From Humulus lupulus (Eukaryota; Streptophyta; Magnoliopsida; Rosales; Cannabaceae): DNA of 64,000 nucleotides. The notes below the pieces were generated by a model. That model searched no databases, had not been told where the DNA came from, and saw only the letters and a list, made by a program, of their open reading frames with translations. Location: assembly GCF_963169125.1 (NCBI RefSeq), contig NC_084798.1, positions 173,629,980 through 173,693,979 of the forward strand, read 5' to 3'. A program made the position numbers and the translations under genes. Every line of letters begins with the position of its first letter. Within the stretch, counting starts at the first letter, position 1. This document shows, piece after piece, positions 18,676-30,792 of the stretch.

Positions 18676-20828
18676 ATGGCGATTGACAAAAGTTGGACGA
18701 CAATGAGAAATCGACACAACGATACTTATTGGAACGGTCTCCAAGCCTTCTTGAGAATGGCAAAAGAACACGTAGACTGCAACAGGAGGATCCCATATCT
18801 GTGTGTTAGATGTTTGAATACTAGACTTCAAACAATAGATACGGTGGAGGCTCATGTCTTTGATTGGGGTTTTCAAGAAAATTATCAATAGTGGGTTTAC
18901 CATGGGGAAGCAGAAGTAGGTGTTCCCGATGAGGTAGTCGAGGAGAATGAAGACATAGATGAGATGAGAGACGTCGTTGACAATTTTTTATTGCTGAAAA
19001 ATGTAGACGAAGTAGATGGTGTGGAAGGCAGCTAGATGGGTCAATATTATGACGAGTTGTTCGATGAGATTGAAGCTGAGTTGTATCCAGGGTGTGATTG
19101 GATATCATCCCTAAACTTTTTAGCAAAGTTGATGCACATGAAAGTGAGGGGGAGGTGGCCTAACAACTCATTTGACGAATTGTTAAAGTTCTTGAAATTT
19201 GCATTTCCGAAAGATAATAAAATTCATGCAACGTATTATGAGGCTAAAAAGAAACTAAACAAGTTAGGGTTGGGATACTAGTTGACCCATGTGTGTAAAT
19301 ATGATTTCTACTTATTTTACAATGAGCATGCAAGTAAAGATTCATGTCCGGTGTGTGGGATTAGTAGAAGGATCAATGAAAAGATGAGGGGGAAAAGGGT
19401 TCCGCTTAAGGTCATGCGTTATTTTTCGTTGACTCCAAGATTAAAATGAATGTATAGTTCCAGGCATACATCAAATGACATGTTATGGCTTCATACAGGG
19501 AGATCGAAAGATGATGGGGTGATGCGTCATCTATTTGATGGGTCTGCGTGGAAGGATTTCGATACCAGGCATCCTGAGTTTGCAAAAGATCCCATAAATG
19601 TTCGTCTTAGCTTGCCTGCCGATGGATTAAATCCAATCAGAAACATGAGTCTGTCGTACAATATGTGGTCTATGGTGTTGAAAAACTATAATCTCCCACT
19701 CTGGTTGTGCATACAGGAGGAGTATTTCATGTTGACTCTCTTTATTCCTGGGCCAAAATCACCAGGTAAGGACATGGATGTAATTTTGAGGTCGTTGGTG
19801 GATGAGTTGAAAGAATTGTGGAATAATGGGGTGGATACAAGAGATGGTAGAAAAAACCAATTGTTCAAGATGTGTGCAACGCTCCTGTGGACAGTTAATG
19901 ATTTTCCTGCTCGTAGTAGTTTGTCTGGTTGGAGCGAGCAGGGATACAAAGCTTGTCCAACGTGCAATGAAGAAACTTTGTTGATCCGAGTAATTGTAAA
20001 GACATCTTATATTGGTCATAGGTGTTTCTTAAAAAAAATCACAAGTACAGATAGGATACAAAATTCAATGGCACAGTTGAGAGTAGAGGTCCTCCAACTC
20101 AGTTCACTTGTGAACAAATTTTAGAACAAGTAATCAGTCTCTCTCCTCAAGTTCCTGGTAAACATGATATCTTTGGGGGTGTGAAGAGCAACGAGATGTC
20201 GAAGAAAGTAATTGGAGGAAAAAAATATCTTCTTTGAACTTGAGTACTGGAGTTCAAACATGTTAAAACATAATATAGATATGATGCATGTTGAGAAGAA
20301 TGTGTGCGACAGTCTTCTTAGAACCTTATTGGATAGTGATAAGTCCAAGTACACTACTAATGCAAGACATGATCTAAAGAAGATGGGAGTCTGCAAATAG
20401 TTGTGGATTTATGAAGACGAGAACAAAATATTATTAAAGCCCCATGCTCTTTATGTCTTCACCCTTGATCAGCGACGAGAATTCCTCCAATTTCTTAAAG
20501 GCATAAAGCTCCCCGATGGGTTTTTCTCTAATTTGAAGAAGAAATTATCTGAGAATGACTCAAACATTGTTGGGTTGAAATCTCATGACTGTCATGTTAT
20601 CATGCAACGTTTACTTGCAGTTGGTGTTCGAAAGTTTCTCCCAAAATCCATAGCAAAAACCATAATGGAATTTGTCAATTTCTTCAAACAATTATGCTCA
20701 ATGACACTTAACGTAAACCATATAGAGAAGGCGAAAGATGACATGATTATAATTTTATGTAAGTTGGAGTTGATTTTCCCTCCAACATTCTTTGACGTAA
20801 TGATCCATCTTGTTTTGCACTTGCTTGA
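18676..20828 (+). pseudogene. tnpD: CACTA TnpD/TNP2-type transposase, N-terminal and central part
   Basis: The order fits plant TNP2 transposases. First comes a transposase-associated domain, with W and R..Y..G (SWTTMRNRHNDTYWNG) and C..C.N (YLCVRCLN) near 18690-18830. An acidic linker follows, then the transposase core with GCDWISSLNFLAKLMHMK (about 19093-19146), a CPVCG zinc-like motif (19350), DGSAWKDFDTRHPEFA (about 19536-19585), LFIPGPKSPGKDMDV (about 19738-19782) and SGWSEQGYKACPTCNE (about 19924-19971). A DUF4218-type start (HDCHVIMQRLLAVGVR, near 20584-20631) is last. Stops at 18889, 19033, 19279 and 20122 and a slip in an A8 tract near 20029 inactivate it. The element-encoded transposase would bind the subterminal repeats and cut the CACTA ends. 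Coding is broken at 20828 by the LTR element and resumes at 49981. Confidence 0.85.
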
Positions 20829-22493
20829 TATTTAATGCCGAAACGTGACTTCCACTAGAGGTGGTTGTAGTATAGATCGGGCGGTCGATTCCACAAGGAG
20901 GCAAAGAGATAAAGTTAACAATAATTAAAGTTAAGAGATAAATAATATGAGGAAAATAGAACAAGTGATATTTTTGTTGATTTTGAGATTTAAAGATTAG
21001 AAATAAAGATAGAATAAAGGTGTGATGTAATAAAATGTAACAAGTAGGAAGGATCAAGAGTCACCAATATGCATACTTATTTATTTGGGTTTCTTATTCA
21101 CAAAAATTACACAAAACAATAGTTCACATCCCAACTATTCATTTGGAAGATTTAACATTGAAGCACAAATATATTTCACAAAAATGCATTCAAGTGATTG
21201 ATATTCTTTACCATGGAAAGATGAGATAAATCTTATGAGAAATCTGAAAAATGACACTATACCATTGACAATAATGCAATAAAAGATTTGACATAAAACG
21301 TAACACAAATATTACTTTTACTATTTATAAAATACATAGAAAGAGCATGGCTAATTCTATATAGATTTAGCAAAAGTAAATATATATATATATATGAATG
21401 GGATGGAGAAAATGATTAAGATATTATCTATATTATTTTCACTAATTTGATAATACATAGAAAGTGCTTGACGAAATCTATATACTATTAGTAAACATAA
21501 ATAAAGATAACAAGATGAAGAAATAGAGATGAAAGAAAATAAATCACTCAAATATATAAACTTTAAGCACATGGTGAATAAAAAATACCAAACAAAGTCA
21601 TAGTGCATATAGGATCATCATAACCTTCCTAAGAAGGTTAGCCTATTATGTTAGAAATTCTCATAAAATTCTAGAGAGAAAATATGAGAAATGAGACTAA
21701 AATTTGGCAGAGTTTTGCTACCTAAAAAATTATATTCCAAATGTGAAAGAAGAGTCCCTATTTATAGAAGAAGAAAATGACTAAAAAGAAATTAAACTAC
21801 AAATGGGGTTTACAAAATAAATCTGAAATTTTAATAATAAAATATGCTTATGAAAAATCTAATCTTATTATTAATATTAACCTAGCTATTTTAGTGAATG
21901 GTCATCATGCACATTTTTCTAAATTAATACAAAATGTGAGCTTTAAAACTCAAAATGGAAGGGATCCATTTTCCAAGGCCCAAAGTGCACACAAAATGGG
22001 CTGGAAACATAATGTGGCAGCTGGTGGGTTTGACCAACACACAGCCAGTGGGAGCATGCCATGTGGCACTCAACAGCTGAGGAAAGAGCAGGCGAGGGGG
22101 GTCAAGCGCTCGAGCAGCTTGTGGATTAGTGGGTCAGACGGACGGGTAGGCGCGGGTCAGGTTGGGGACCTCAGACGCGTGACGAGCCAAAATTGTGCCA
22201 CGTGGCACTGCTGGTGAGTGAGAGAGAAAAGGGGATAGGCCTGTTTTCATGGGCTTTAATCTTCAAAAATGTCACTTTTCTCTTTTTTTTTTCCAGATTT
22301 CTTTCTTTCTTTTTTTCTTGTTAATCCAAATGCCAAAAATGCAATTTATTCCTACAAAATAAAAATAAATTAAATTATAGTAAATTATTTTCAATCATCA
22401 AATCTATCATAATAACTCAATGAAAATAATAATTAAAACTTAACTTATTTTGACATTTAAAATCAATAAATATGAATTTTTTACAACTAATCA
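20829..22493 (-). repeat. 3' LTR of the minus-strand LARD-like element (1,665 bp)
   Basis: It matches 48669-49975 throughout, except for about 357 bp (21288-21644) absent from the other copy. A minus-strand TATA box (TATAAATA) lies at 21766-21759. The 3' tip reads TTAAATA instead of TTAAACA. TGATTAG begins at 22493 on the minus strand. Confidence 0.85.
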
Positions 22494-22763
22494 CAACCCC
22501 CGACTAGCTTATTGCTAGTCCCTAATTGAAGCAGATAAAAATGTTATCAAGATGAAATAGTGACTCAAATAATGGAAAATCATTTAACAAAATGTTTAGT
22601 GAGAATTTAGAAATGCTATTTAAAACTGTCAACGTTGTAATTCAAGACCTTTGTGTGTGTGGACCAAACCATATCGTTATTTCCAAAATTTACAACACAA
22701 ACAATATTGAAAAATCACCAAATAATAAAGTCTAAACTCCAAATCCACAAAGGCATAGAAAGT
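22494..22763 (-). other. LARD-like interior next to its 3' LTR, with polypurine tract
   Basis: On the minus strand AGCTAGTCGGGGGTTG (about 22509-22494) is the polypurine tract directly before the LTR. The rest is AT-rich, without genes. AAAGT at 22759-22763 is the left target duplication of the next nested element. Confidence 0.75.
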
Positions 22764-24365
22764 TGTGGATGCCAAAAATCCACCAAGGAAAAAATCTATG
22801 GTCCCTAGTTTGAATACATGGCTAACGGTCACTTAGTCATGCTATCGGGATCGGGCCTATATGTGTTCTGAATATGGAACAATTTCCCTTAAAGCTTCCC
22901 TCGGTGAAAGTACAAAGACCCTAGGCGCACATCTCCCTTGGCCAATGGCCTCGCATAGCGAGGCCCAATCCCCATGTGCAGGCCTTTGGGCTTCTCGCAT
23001 GATGGCGCTAGGCGCGGGTGAATACGGGAGATTGTCCCAAGGGAAAAATCACATTATGAGCCATGAATTTTGGCCTTGCTAAGCTAAGAGGCCAAACTAA
23101 GCGTTGCAAGAGGACGGGTGTAAGGCCTTCACATAGCAAGGTCCGGCGTGCCTGCACGAGGTTGGCATGCTCATGGGTCGAGAGGCACTAGTTTGCATAA
23201 AGGTTGTCAAAAGCACCCGAGACGTACGCCTACCTCCGTCCAAAGGGAGCCTCCCATAGCGAGGCCCTACCTGCCTTGACGCTGAGAGATGTCGAGGGCA
23301 CCTGAGCCATATGCCTTGCCCGCGCCTGCGTCTCACGACCTTGCCTCGCCCCAGCGTCTCACGCAGCAAGGAATGCCACACCATGGTCCCGCGCACTAGC
23401 GCCTCGCACAGCGAGGTACACCTCGCGCCGCCTGCGCCTGCGTCTCGCAACCCTGCCTCGCGCCAGCATCTCATGCTGCAAGGCATGCCGCACCACTGTT
23501 CCACGCACCAGCGCCTCGCACAGCGAGGTACACCTCTCTTCTCCTCGTGCGCCCACCCATCATAAGGGGCGCCGAGGGCGTCGTGAGCATCCCATGCCGA
23601 GGGTGTTGCGCTAGGAATGTCTTGAGGGTATCGTACCGAGGATGTTGTGAAGTCACCCATCACAAGGGGTGCTGGGGGTGTCGCGATGAAGGCCTCATGA
23701 GACACCTCTCGGCTCATTTTCATAGGGCCATCTCGCAAGGTCCTTGATTGGCAAGCGTCTTGGAATAACATATAAAGATTTCAACACTTGAGGTCCTTGG
23801 GAATAAAGTATCTTGCGAAGGTAAGAACCTGTGGCTCGAGGAGTTCGTATAGGTATGGAATGCACCAGCTAACCAAGAGGAGTTAGAGTACGGACACAAT
23901 GTCCCCGCCAGACAAGTAGAGGCAGTAGAAGAATGGTTCATAGAAAGTACTCCCCTAGCATGCCTATGAGGTTCGTACCCGAAAAGTAGTGGAGGCATAA
24001 TATGGTACCAAGGCAGGAGTACTTTTGCAGACCCCTGACATGTACCAGAGCTGACTACCACTCTTCCAACACCACTACCACCTATGCTACTACTCTAACG
24101 GTGTACCCTGTACTTTCTTGTCCCTTGGGACCACCTTTTATTAGAGGCCATTAGAGCCAGGCTATAAATAGACCTCTACCCCTCAAGCAAAGGGGTTAGA
24201 AAATTCATTGTATACTCAGGCTATTAAGAAATATACGAATGTTTACTCCATTGTTGATATGTGTTTATTTTTCCTTAAGTCTTTTCTCAGATTTTATCTA
24301 GATATCTCCATACTTACCTTTGAATTTTTCGACCTAACATCGTTGACGAGTTCTCAGCGTCAACA
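22764..24365 (+). repeat. 5' LTR of the gag-only Ty3 element
   Basis: It starts TGTGGATGCC and ends GCGTCAACA. The TATA box is TATAAATA at 24173-24180. The U3 is GC-rich with CCTCGC...GCGAGG palindromes and two copies of an approximately 118-bp unit (about 23310-23540); the 3' LTR has three copies. Ala/Arg-rich frames here are by-products. Confidence 0.9.
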
Positions 24366-24366
24366 G

Positions 24367-24386
24367 TTTGGCGCCGTCTGTGGGAA
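24367..24386 (+). promoter_or_regulatory. Primer-binding site of the gag-only Ty3 element
   Basis: TTTGGCGCCGTCTGTGGGAA follows the LTR end after one base. The TGGCGCC start is complementary to a tRNA 3' end (CCA). This form is common in plant Ty3 elements. Confidence 0.75.
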
Positions 24387-24419
24387 GGACGACTATCAAG
24401 CCGTCGCCCTTCCATCAAC

Positions 24420-24707
24420 ATGGACAAGAAAAAAATTCCAAGGCGTTCAAAACGCCTACGGGGATCTCAGGATGTTGAGATCCACCTTGACGGAGGCCAA
24501 CCGAAAACCTCCAAAAGAGACCCTATGCCACCTGAGAATGGAGACATGCTGGCGGAACAATCAACCCCAAGAGAGGATAAGAAGGCAACACTCACAGCAG
24601 TCCAACCTGGGGGAGGTCATCGTGAACCATCTACGACCCGTGTGGGTGGCCTGAGTATGCACCCTCCTCCTCAACCACCGATTGCACCATGCTCTGGCCA
24701 GCGGGAC
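24420..24707 (+). pseudogene. gag: Ty3-type gag, N-terminal piece of the gag-only element
   Basis: The frame from ATG 24420 begins MDKKKIPRRSKRLRG, a basic N-terminus followed by a disordered Pro/Gln/Glu-rich stretch. It is open until the solo LTR inserted at 24708. The frame continues after the LTR at 27053, although with lesions. No enzyme motif is present. The capsid domain proper lies beyond both insertions. Confidence 0.65.
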
Positions 24708-27047
24708 TGTAACGACCCAAATTTGCTAATAAGGCTTAAGGGCCTTGGTTAGTGTGCCTGAAGGGCATAATGGGAATTATGTGTGATTTTAATTATTAAG
24801 ATGCATGATTATGACTTAAAGCATGTTATATGATTATTTGAATATTTGAGATGCATGACTATGTGTATTAGTATGCATATAGGCCCTGATTAGGTTAGAA
24901 GGGCATAATCGTAATTTTGGCCATTATGGGCATAACTGCTTTGATATATGTGATAATTGTCGGGACCACATTATTATGTGGATATATCTGTGATCTGTGA
25001 CTCGAGACGATCCTAGTGAGCAAAGTTGCGAAAAAGTCATGGCGGGGATTTATACCCGGCTCGAGGTGAGCTTAGGGGTATAAATGGGAATTTAGGGAAT
25101 ATACTGGAGTCTATCTTGACATTGAGGAATACTATTGGTGGTTAATTAGGTATCGGGAATTGGGTAAAATGACTAAAATGCCCTTAAGTGGATTAAAGGG
25201 TTTAGACTTAATGGGGAGGGCATACTAGTCATTTGGCTTACAGAAGTTAAGTAATACCAAGGCTTTATGTTAGTGGGATTTCTAGAATATTATAGAAGTC
25301 TGAAAAGGAAGGAAAAGGCAGGGAAAAGAAAGAGAGAAAAACAGAGAGAGTTTCTCTCAGTCGGTTTACATTTCCTTCACCTGTTTCTTGAGGATTTCTG
25401 GAGTAAAGCTCAGAGGAGAGCTGGGATAATTAAGCATCAAGGATCCTAGTCTAAGATTGAGAAATTGGCAGAGGTTAAGCAAGGATTCATCAGCACTTGA
25501 GGTAAGACACTAGAGTTCTTCAATTTCTATTTCTGGTTTTTGAGCTATGGTGCTTAAGTTGAATTGGATGGAACCTTAGGGAATTCAGGCTTAAGGCTGA
25601 GGACAAGCAAGCCAAGAGGGTGTAGAGACATCTTGTGGTCGAAATTCTATCAAAGGTATAAAGCCTAAACTCTAACTTTGTTATTCAGCTGGTTTTTACT
25701 GAGTTTTAGAGCTTAGGAGTGGCTATGGTGAATTCTGAGTTTGTGGATGCATGTGCTTGAGTTCTAGATGTTTGGGGTGCTTGGGATGAGTGGAGTATGG
25801 TCATGAGGTTGTTTTTGAGTTTGGGAAAGAGTTGGAAGAGTTTTGGTTCGAGAAAATCGCAGAAGAGGAAAATTGGTGTAAGTCTGTCTGTGACTAGCGC
25901 CACAGCGCTAGCCTTTGGGCGCTGTAGCGCTAGGCCATGGTGCTGAGGGGATTTTGGCTTCTGTTTGTAGCGCCCTCCCATGAGTGCTGTAGCGCTACCC
26001 TGCGTTCTAAAGGGGATTTTTGGGTTGTTTGCAAGGGTTTTTGACCTAAGGTTTGGGGTTTGTTTCCACCACCTTGTTTGGTGGAACTAGGACTTCCCAG
26101 GGGCTCGGGATTGGCCCCGGGGCTGGGTTTTGGACTTAAGGGTTGATGGTGACTTTGGCTATGGTTGTGTTTAGGTGAGCGCTAGGGCTCGAGGGGGATT
26201 GTGCTCAAGGAGTTGAGAGATCAAAGCCAGTGAGTTGAAAGGTAAGAAAACTGCACCCGATTATATGTTTGTGATGGGACTAAGTGCTCCCGAGAATTGT
26301 ATCGTGTCAATGATGGTATTACGCCATGGGACATGTAAAGCGGCTTAAGAGTGCCGTACATAGTATCTGCGCATAGGGCGCGGCTTGGCCACTGGTAGCC
26401 AAGAATATTCACTGAGCTTGGCTTAATCAGGCCGGAGTCAGTGGGATAACGGAGGGAGCGGCCTGAGAGTGCTAGCCCTAGTTATCATTTGTGCTGTGAT
26501 ATGTGAATTGAATTGATAAGCTTAGTATGTTGAATACTTAGTCATGCTGAATGATTACATGTTTGAGAACTTATGATGCAATGTGAGTTATGGACTTGTC
26601 TGTTGATTGCTTATGCTCTATTGTTGTGTTTTCTTGCTGGGCCTTGGCTCACGGGTGCTACGTGGTGTAGGTAAAGGCAAAGGCAAGCTGGACCAAGCCT
26701 GAGGTGGAGAGCTCCGAGGTGAAATGTACATAGCCAGTTGTTCGATCGTCGTGATTGAGGAGTGGCTCGGGACAGGGACTACCTAACTGACTGTTTTGCC
26801 TTAGCATGGCTTGTTCTCATATCTGACCCTTACAACTTTTGTAAACGAGCTTTAAACTTGTGTCTTTTTGGGATCCCGTGTAAAGGATAATGTTTCTTAA
26901 TGAAAATATGGCTTTTGAGACCAAACCATTTTTAACCCTAGTTCCTTTATAGTATCAGTAACACAATTTTGTTTGAATGACTTGATTAGCAACTCTGGCA
27001 CTTTATAAACACACAGTGTAGCGGTCTTGGCTATCCAGGGCATTACA
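24708..27047 (+). mobile_element. Solo LTR of a chromovirus-like Ty3 element (2,340 bp)
   Basis: It starts TGTAACGACCC, ends GGGCATTACA and is flanked by the perfect duplication GGGAC (24703-24707 and 27048-27052). No internal sequence is present, so it arose by LTR-LTR recombination. Its first 450 bp share words with the 440-bp chromovirus LTRs at 12896 and 15491 (CCACATTATTATGTGGATATAT; CTCGAGGTGAGC), so the two families are related. Repeated AGCGCTA/TAGCGCT palindromes cluster at 25897-26000. Confidence 0.9.
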
Positions 27048-27052
27048 GGGAC

Positions 27053-27788
27053 TCATGCTCCTTTTTGCACAGGCCTGACAACAGTTTGCGGCTGCACTCT
27101 GTGAGTCCTAGCTCCAAGGCTCACTTTTACGAGAATGAGATACGCTAGTTAAACATAAAAAATAGAAGGCTGGAAGTCGCAATAGAGAACATGTAGGAGG
27201 TGTTGAATGACCTGCTGCAAGGAAGGTCAAGCATACCCCTTCCCCAACATAGGAGAGAAAATCATGCACAAGGAGGATCCACCATACCCGTGGACGGTGA
27301 CAAAATGTGGCTCTCCACTTGTTATACCTCTCACTCAGAATGCAAGGAATATTATACACTAGTGGTGAAGCCTGGCGCGAACCCCACCTACGGGAGGTGC
27401 GGACCCAAGATTAGCCCCACAAAAGCCTCACCTGACTTGAAGGGGAAGTTAAACCAGAGAGGGTTTGGGGTAAAAACCACACCCCTGCAGCTCCCCTGAG
27501 GGACACAACCAAAGCAAGGGTTCAGTCTGAGAACCCACAAGATTCCTTAAGAAAAAATAAGAAGGAACTAGACACCAAAATGCAAAGCCCTCAAGGCAAG
27601 ATTATCACTGCACCTGGGGGGCACAGAGATGATGAAGAATTTGACCATGATTCACCCTTCACAAGGGAGATCTAGGCTGAGCAAATCCCCACCAGCTTCA
27701 AAGAGCCTCGCATGGCTCTGTACAAGGGCACTATGGATCCAAAGTATCACTTAGAATCCTTCAATAACTTGATGAGGTTAAGGGGGGT
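27053..27788 (+). pseudogene. gag: Gag middle piece of the gag-only Ty3 element
   Basis: After the solo LTR the frame continues with several stops and shifts, and ends in a recognisable Ty3 gag start: FKEPRMALYKGTMDPKYHLE (about 27698-27757) and SFNNLMRLRG (to 27788). This matches the usual F..P....Y.G..DP..HL..F capsid entry motif. A sequence of 60-100 codons with the poly-Gly/Lys linker precedes it. Tat2 interrupts the capsid domain at 27788. Confidence 0.7.
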
Positions 27789-28553
27789 TGTACGCCCTGG
27801 TTTTCCCACGGGCTGATTAGCAGGTCGAGCCTCGGACTAATCATGGTTAGTCCGTAAATTTCCCCAGGCTGGAGCTCCTGTTTTCGAGGTCGTACCCCCT
27901 TAGCTCGAGGGATCCTCAAGGACTCGCCAAGGCTGCCCAAGACTGGGGGAAGGAGTCTGAAGGCCGAAGGTCGGGTCAGGGGAGCAGCTCATGGTACGAG
28001 CTGCTCATGGACCTCTGACCCTTTGTAAAGTCAACACACGCAAGATAAACGTGCCTATATCTGACATCACGTGTCCGATATCTCCCTGACTTCTCGGACA
28101 CGCAGCAGGAACGTGCGTATTTAGACACCCACGGCTGGGTTGGGCCGTGCAGCCCATTATCTCCTTACCTATCGATTTGACCATACTTATGTGTCAGGTT
28201 TAGGAATTAATCATGAATATCACAGAGTTGATATGACAAATAAGAAGGTCACGGGATGACCTCCTTACCAACTTCCAGGTGCCTTCTCCTATAAATATGG
28301 AGACCCTGGGAGTTGATAAGGGTTGGAAAAAATAGTCTCTGAAGAGATATATACTTTGTAACCAAATACCCAGAATATATCAATAATATTGACTAGTGGA
28401 GTAGAAGGATTTTAACCTTTGAACCACTTAAAAACGTGTCTTGAGTCACCAAGTTCATCCTCTAAGATTTCATATCTGTGACGGTTCTACTTTCAGCACT
28501 AATCCCATTCTCTTCTTCTCTTAATTACCTGTTGGCGAAGAACCGCGTCAACA
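27789..28553 (+). repeat. 5' LTR of Tat2
   Basis: It starts TGTACGCCCTGG and ends CCGCGTCAACA. The TATA box TATAAATA is at 28290-28297. Compared with the 3' LTR it keeps a 27-bp segment, and its TATA box is intact. Confidence 0.92.
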
Positions 28554-28555
28554 GT

Positions 28556-28576
28556 TTGGTGCTTTCATTGAGAGCA
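28556..28576 (+). promoter_or_regulatory. Primer-binding site of Tat2
   Basis: TTTGGTGCTTTCATTGAGAGC follows the LTR after two bases. The TGG start fits pairing with a tRNA CCA end. I cannot name the tRNA with confidence. It differs from the TGGCGCC sites of the other elements here. Confidence 0.7.
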
Positions 28577-28608
28577 AGTTCAATTAGTGCTTCCACAAAC
28601 ATCCAACT

Positions 28609-30783
28609 ATGGTGACCACTCGATCCAGGCATGGAAACGAAACAGAGCAGCAGGATGGGCAGGAGGCCCACCATATTGCCATCCCTGATGAACAAATTCC
28701 TGAAGTCCAACAGAGGCCAGGAAAGCAGCCGGCGGGCCAAGACGACACTGGTAGCTCAGCGCCCCGGCCACCTAATCTGAACTCGTGTTATTATACGGCG
28801 GTGGAGATGGAGAATGTTCAACTGAGGAGCCAGTTAGCAGCAGCCGGTCGACAAATCCAGGATATTCTGGCCCGACTACCCCCTCTCACAACCAACGTTA
28901 ACGTTGGAGAGAGGCAAGGTGAGGCTCCTAAGTCTCACCGGGGTAATCGGCCCAGGCATAGCCGTTCGGATAGACTTCCTGCAGCCAACTCCACCCCTTC
29001 ATCGCACCATCAAGAGGCAAACTTCAGGGAAATGCCTGGGACCAGACAACAGCAATACAGCCGTTCGGTCAGGACGTCAACTCCTAGTTCTCAACCTTCC
29101 TCGAGAACGCCCAGGAGAGCTCGAGGAAGTTCCCGAAGGAGATCCGGGGAGGGCCAGCGACGTCAGCCCGTCCCAGAAGACCGTCCTGCGCCTCGTCCAG
29201 CTCGCCCAGAGCGGGACCAGCAAGCTGGCAGGGCCGAAAGGCCCCCACCAAATTTGATCCATCCAGACGGAACTAGGATCGCCTCCCTAGTCAGGCATCC
29301 TCCTTCTCCAATCAGATATCCGTCTCCTCAGCCCGTCCGAGACATCCCGACTTACGGGAGTAGTAGGAGGGACCCGCCATCAGCGGGACCTTCCTGGCAT
29401 AGCAGGGTGCCGGGAGAAGAATCAGGTTGTCACCGCAAAATACGCACTCCAAGCCTATCCAGCAGGAGTCAATGGACCAGCAGCCGCCGGAGTGATCTCT
29501 CCGAAGGAGACTTGCGTCAGTGACTGAGTTCAGCACAAAGTCACCAGACCACCCAGGGAGGCGACCTTTGAGATCGCCTCAACTCTCACAGAGAGGATCG
29601 AGCTAGAGATGGTAGCCCGGCCCGCTCGGCGGGAGTCCGATCCGAAGTACGTAACGGAGGGAATGTCCCAAATAACCTATCTCAAGATAGGAGGGGCAAC
29701 AACCCGCCTAATATGTACAATGGGTCCGGAGCTGTTGAACAGTCCCGGAATAACCCAGGATCTCAGGACCAAACCCTCGAGCGCCTAACTCAGATGGAGG
29801 AACTGATGAGGAAGCTCCTATCAGAAAAAGAAAAAGACGAATATGATTCGGGTGACGAAATGGAACTCTTCGCCCCCAACATAGCAGCGACGGCATACCC
29901 TTCTGGCTTCCGTATGCCTCACTTGTCAAAGTTCAATGGGGACGGAGACCCGTCGGACCATTTAGGGATGTTCAACACCCTAATGATGGCCCATAACATT
30001 GGCCCGGAGCTGCGTTGCTTGATTTTTCCTTCCACACTGACCGGACCTACCAGGCAGTGGTTCAAGTAGAGTAAAAGGCAGTCAATCAGCTCCTGGAAGA
30101 CTTTCTCAGCTGACTTCAAAAGGGCGTTCTGTGCCTCTCAGGCTGCCCGAGTCCAAGCCGATTCCCTAGCTAACGTGAGACAGCAGCCCGGTGAGACGCT
30201 GAAAGCCTACTTGAGTAGATTCGCGAATGTTGCTGCTCGAGCCAGAGACGCTGACGATAGCTCTAAGCTCATGGCCATGAGAACCGGAATCCTGGTCGGG
30301 GGAGACTTGTGGAAAGATATCCAAAGGAAAAGAGTCAGCTCGGTTAACGAATTCCTTAACAGAGCCCAAGAGTGGATAAACTTAGAAGAAGCTGAAGCTT
30401 CAGCCGTGGGGACCAGCCAGGTTCCCGAGAAGCCCGCTGGAGCGGGGATAGAGATCGTGGTGGCGATCCCCGAGGTCGCGCAGAACAACCAGCCCGGTGG
30501 TGGCAAAAGAAAGGGAAATGGTGAAAACAGCCAGCACGGTCAAAAGAAGAATAAGTCTGTGGATAAATTCAAGCCCGTGTTCACAACATATACCAAGCTC
30601 ACCCAGTCCAGGGAAAGTATCTTCCTGGCCAACGCTGCTCGGGTCCCCTGGAAGAGGCCGGAGCCATTGAAACACCACAAGGGAAAGAGAGACACGTCAA
30701 AATTCTGCCGTTTCCAAAACGACGTCGGCCACAATATCGACGATTGCAGGCATCTCAAAGATGAAATCGAGACTCTCATTTGA
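28609..30783 (+). pseudogene. gag: Tat2 gag
   Basis: The first part (ATG 28609 to a TGA at 29521) starts MVTTRSRHGNE and is disordered, rich in Arg/Pro/Ser/Gln. The second part (from about 29713) contains the capsid with FNGDGDPSDHLGMFNTLM (about 29932-29985) and GPTRQWFK, then FKRAFCASQAARVQADSLANV, RQQPGETLKAYLSRF and a basic linker. It ends in a knuckle-like CRFQNDVGHNIDDCRHLKDE near 30714-30766, where Gln replaces the usual His. Lesions: stops at 29521, 29569 and 30068, and TGA at 30781 where the pol frame simply continues. Gag forms the particle and binds element RNA. In intact relatives this region is one frame with pol or separated by a single stop. Confidence 0.85.
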
Positions 30784-30792
30784 GCAGGCCCC

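Noticed and set aside
20755..21057. Minus-strand frame shared with 48547-48906
   Set aside because: It lies across the LTR end of the LARD-like element and is repeated only because the LTR is repeated. The sequence is low-complexity Ile/Leu/Phe-rich.
23097..23771. Ala/Arg/Cys-rich minus-strand frame of 224 codons and overlapping plus frames
   Set aside because: The region is the U3 of an LTR with GC-rich tandem units. The same pseudo-frames appear in the other LTR (42631-43084) and change with unit number.
29077..29262. Trp/Ser-rich minus frame within Tat2 gag as a candidate toxin-like peptide
   Set aside because: It has no signal peptide or family features and is a shadow frame of the Arg/Pro-rich gag linker.
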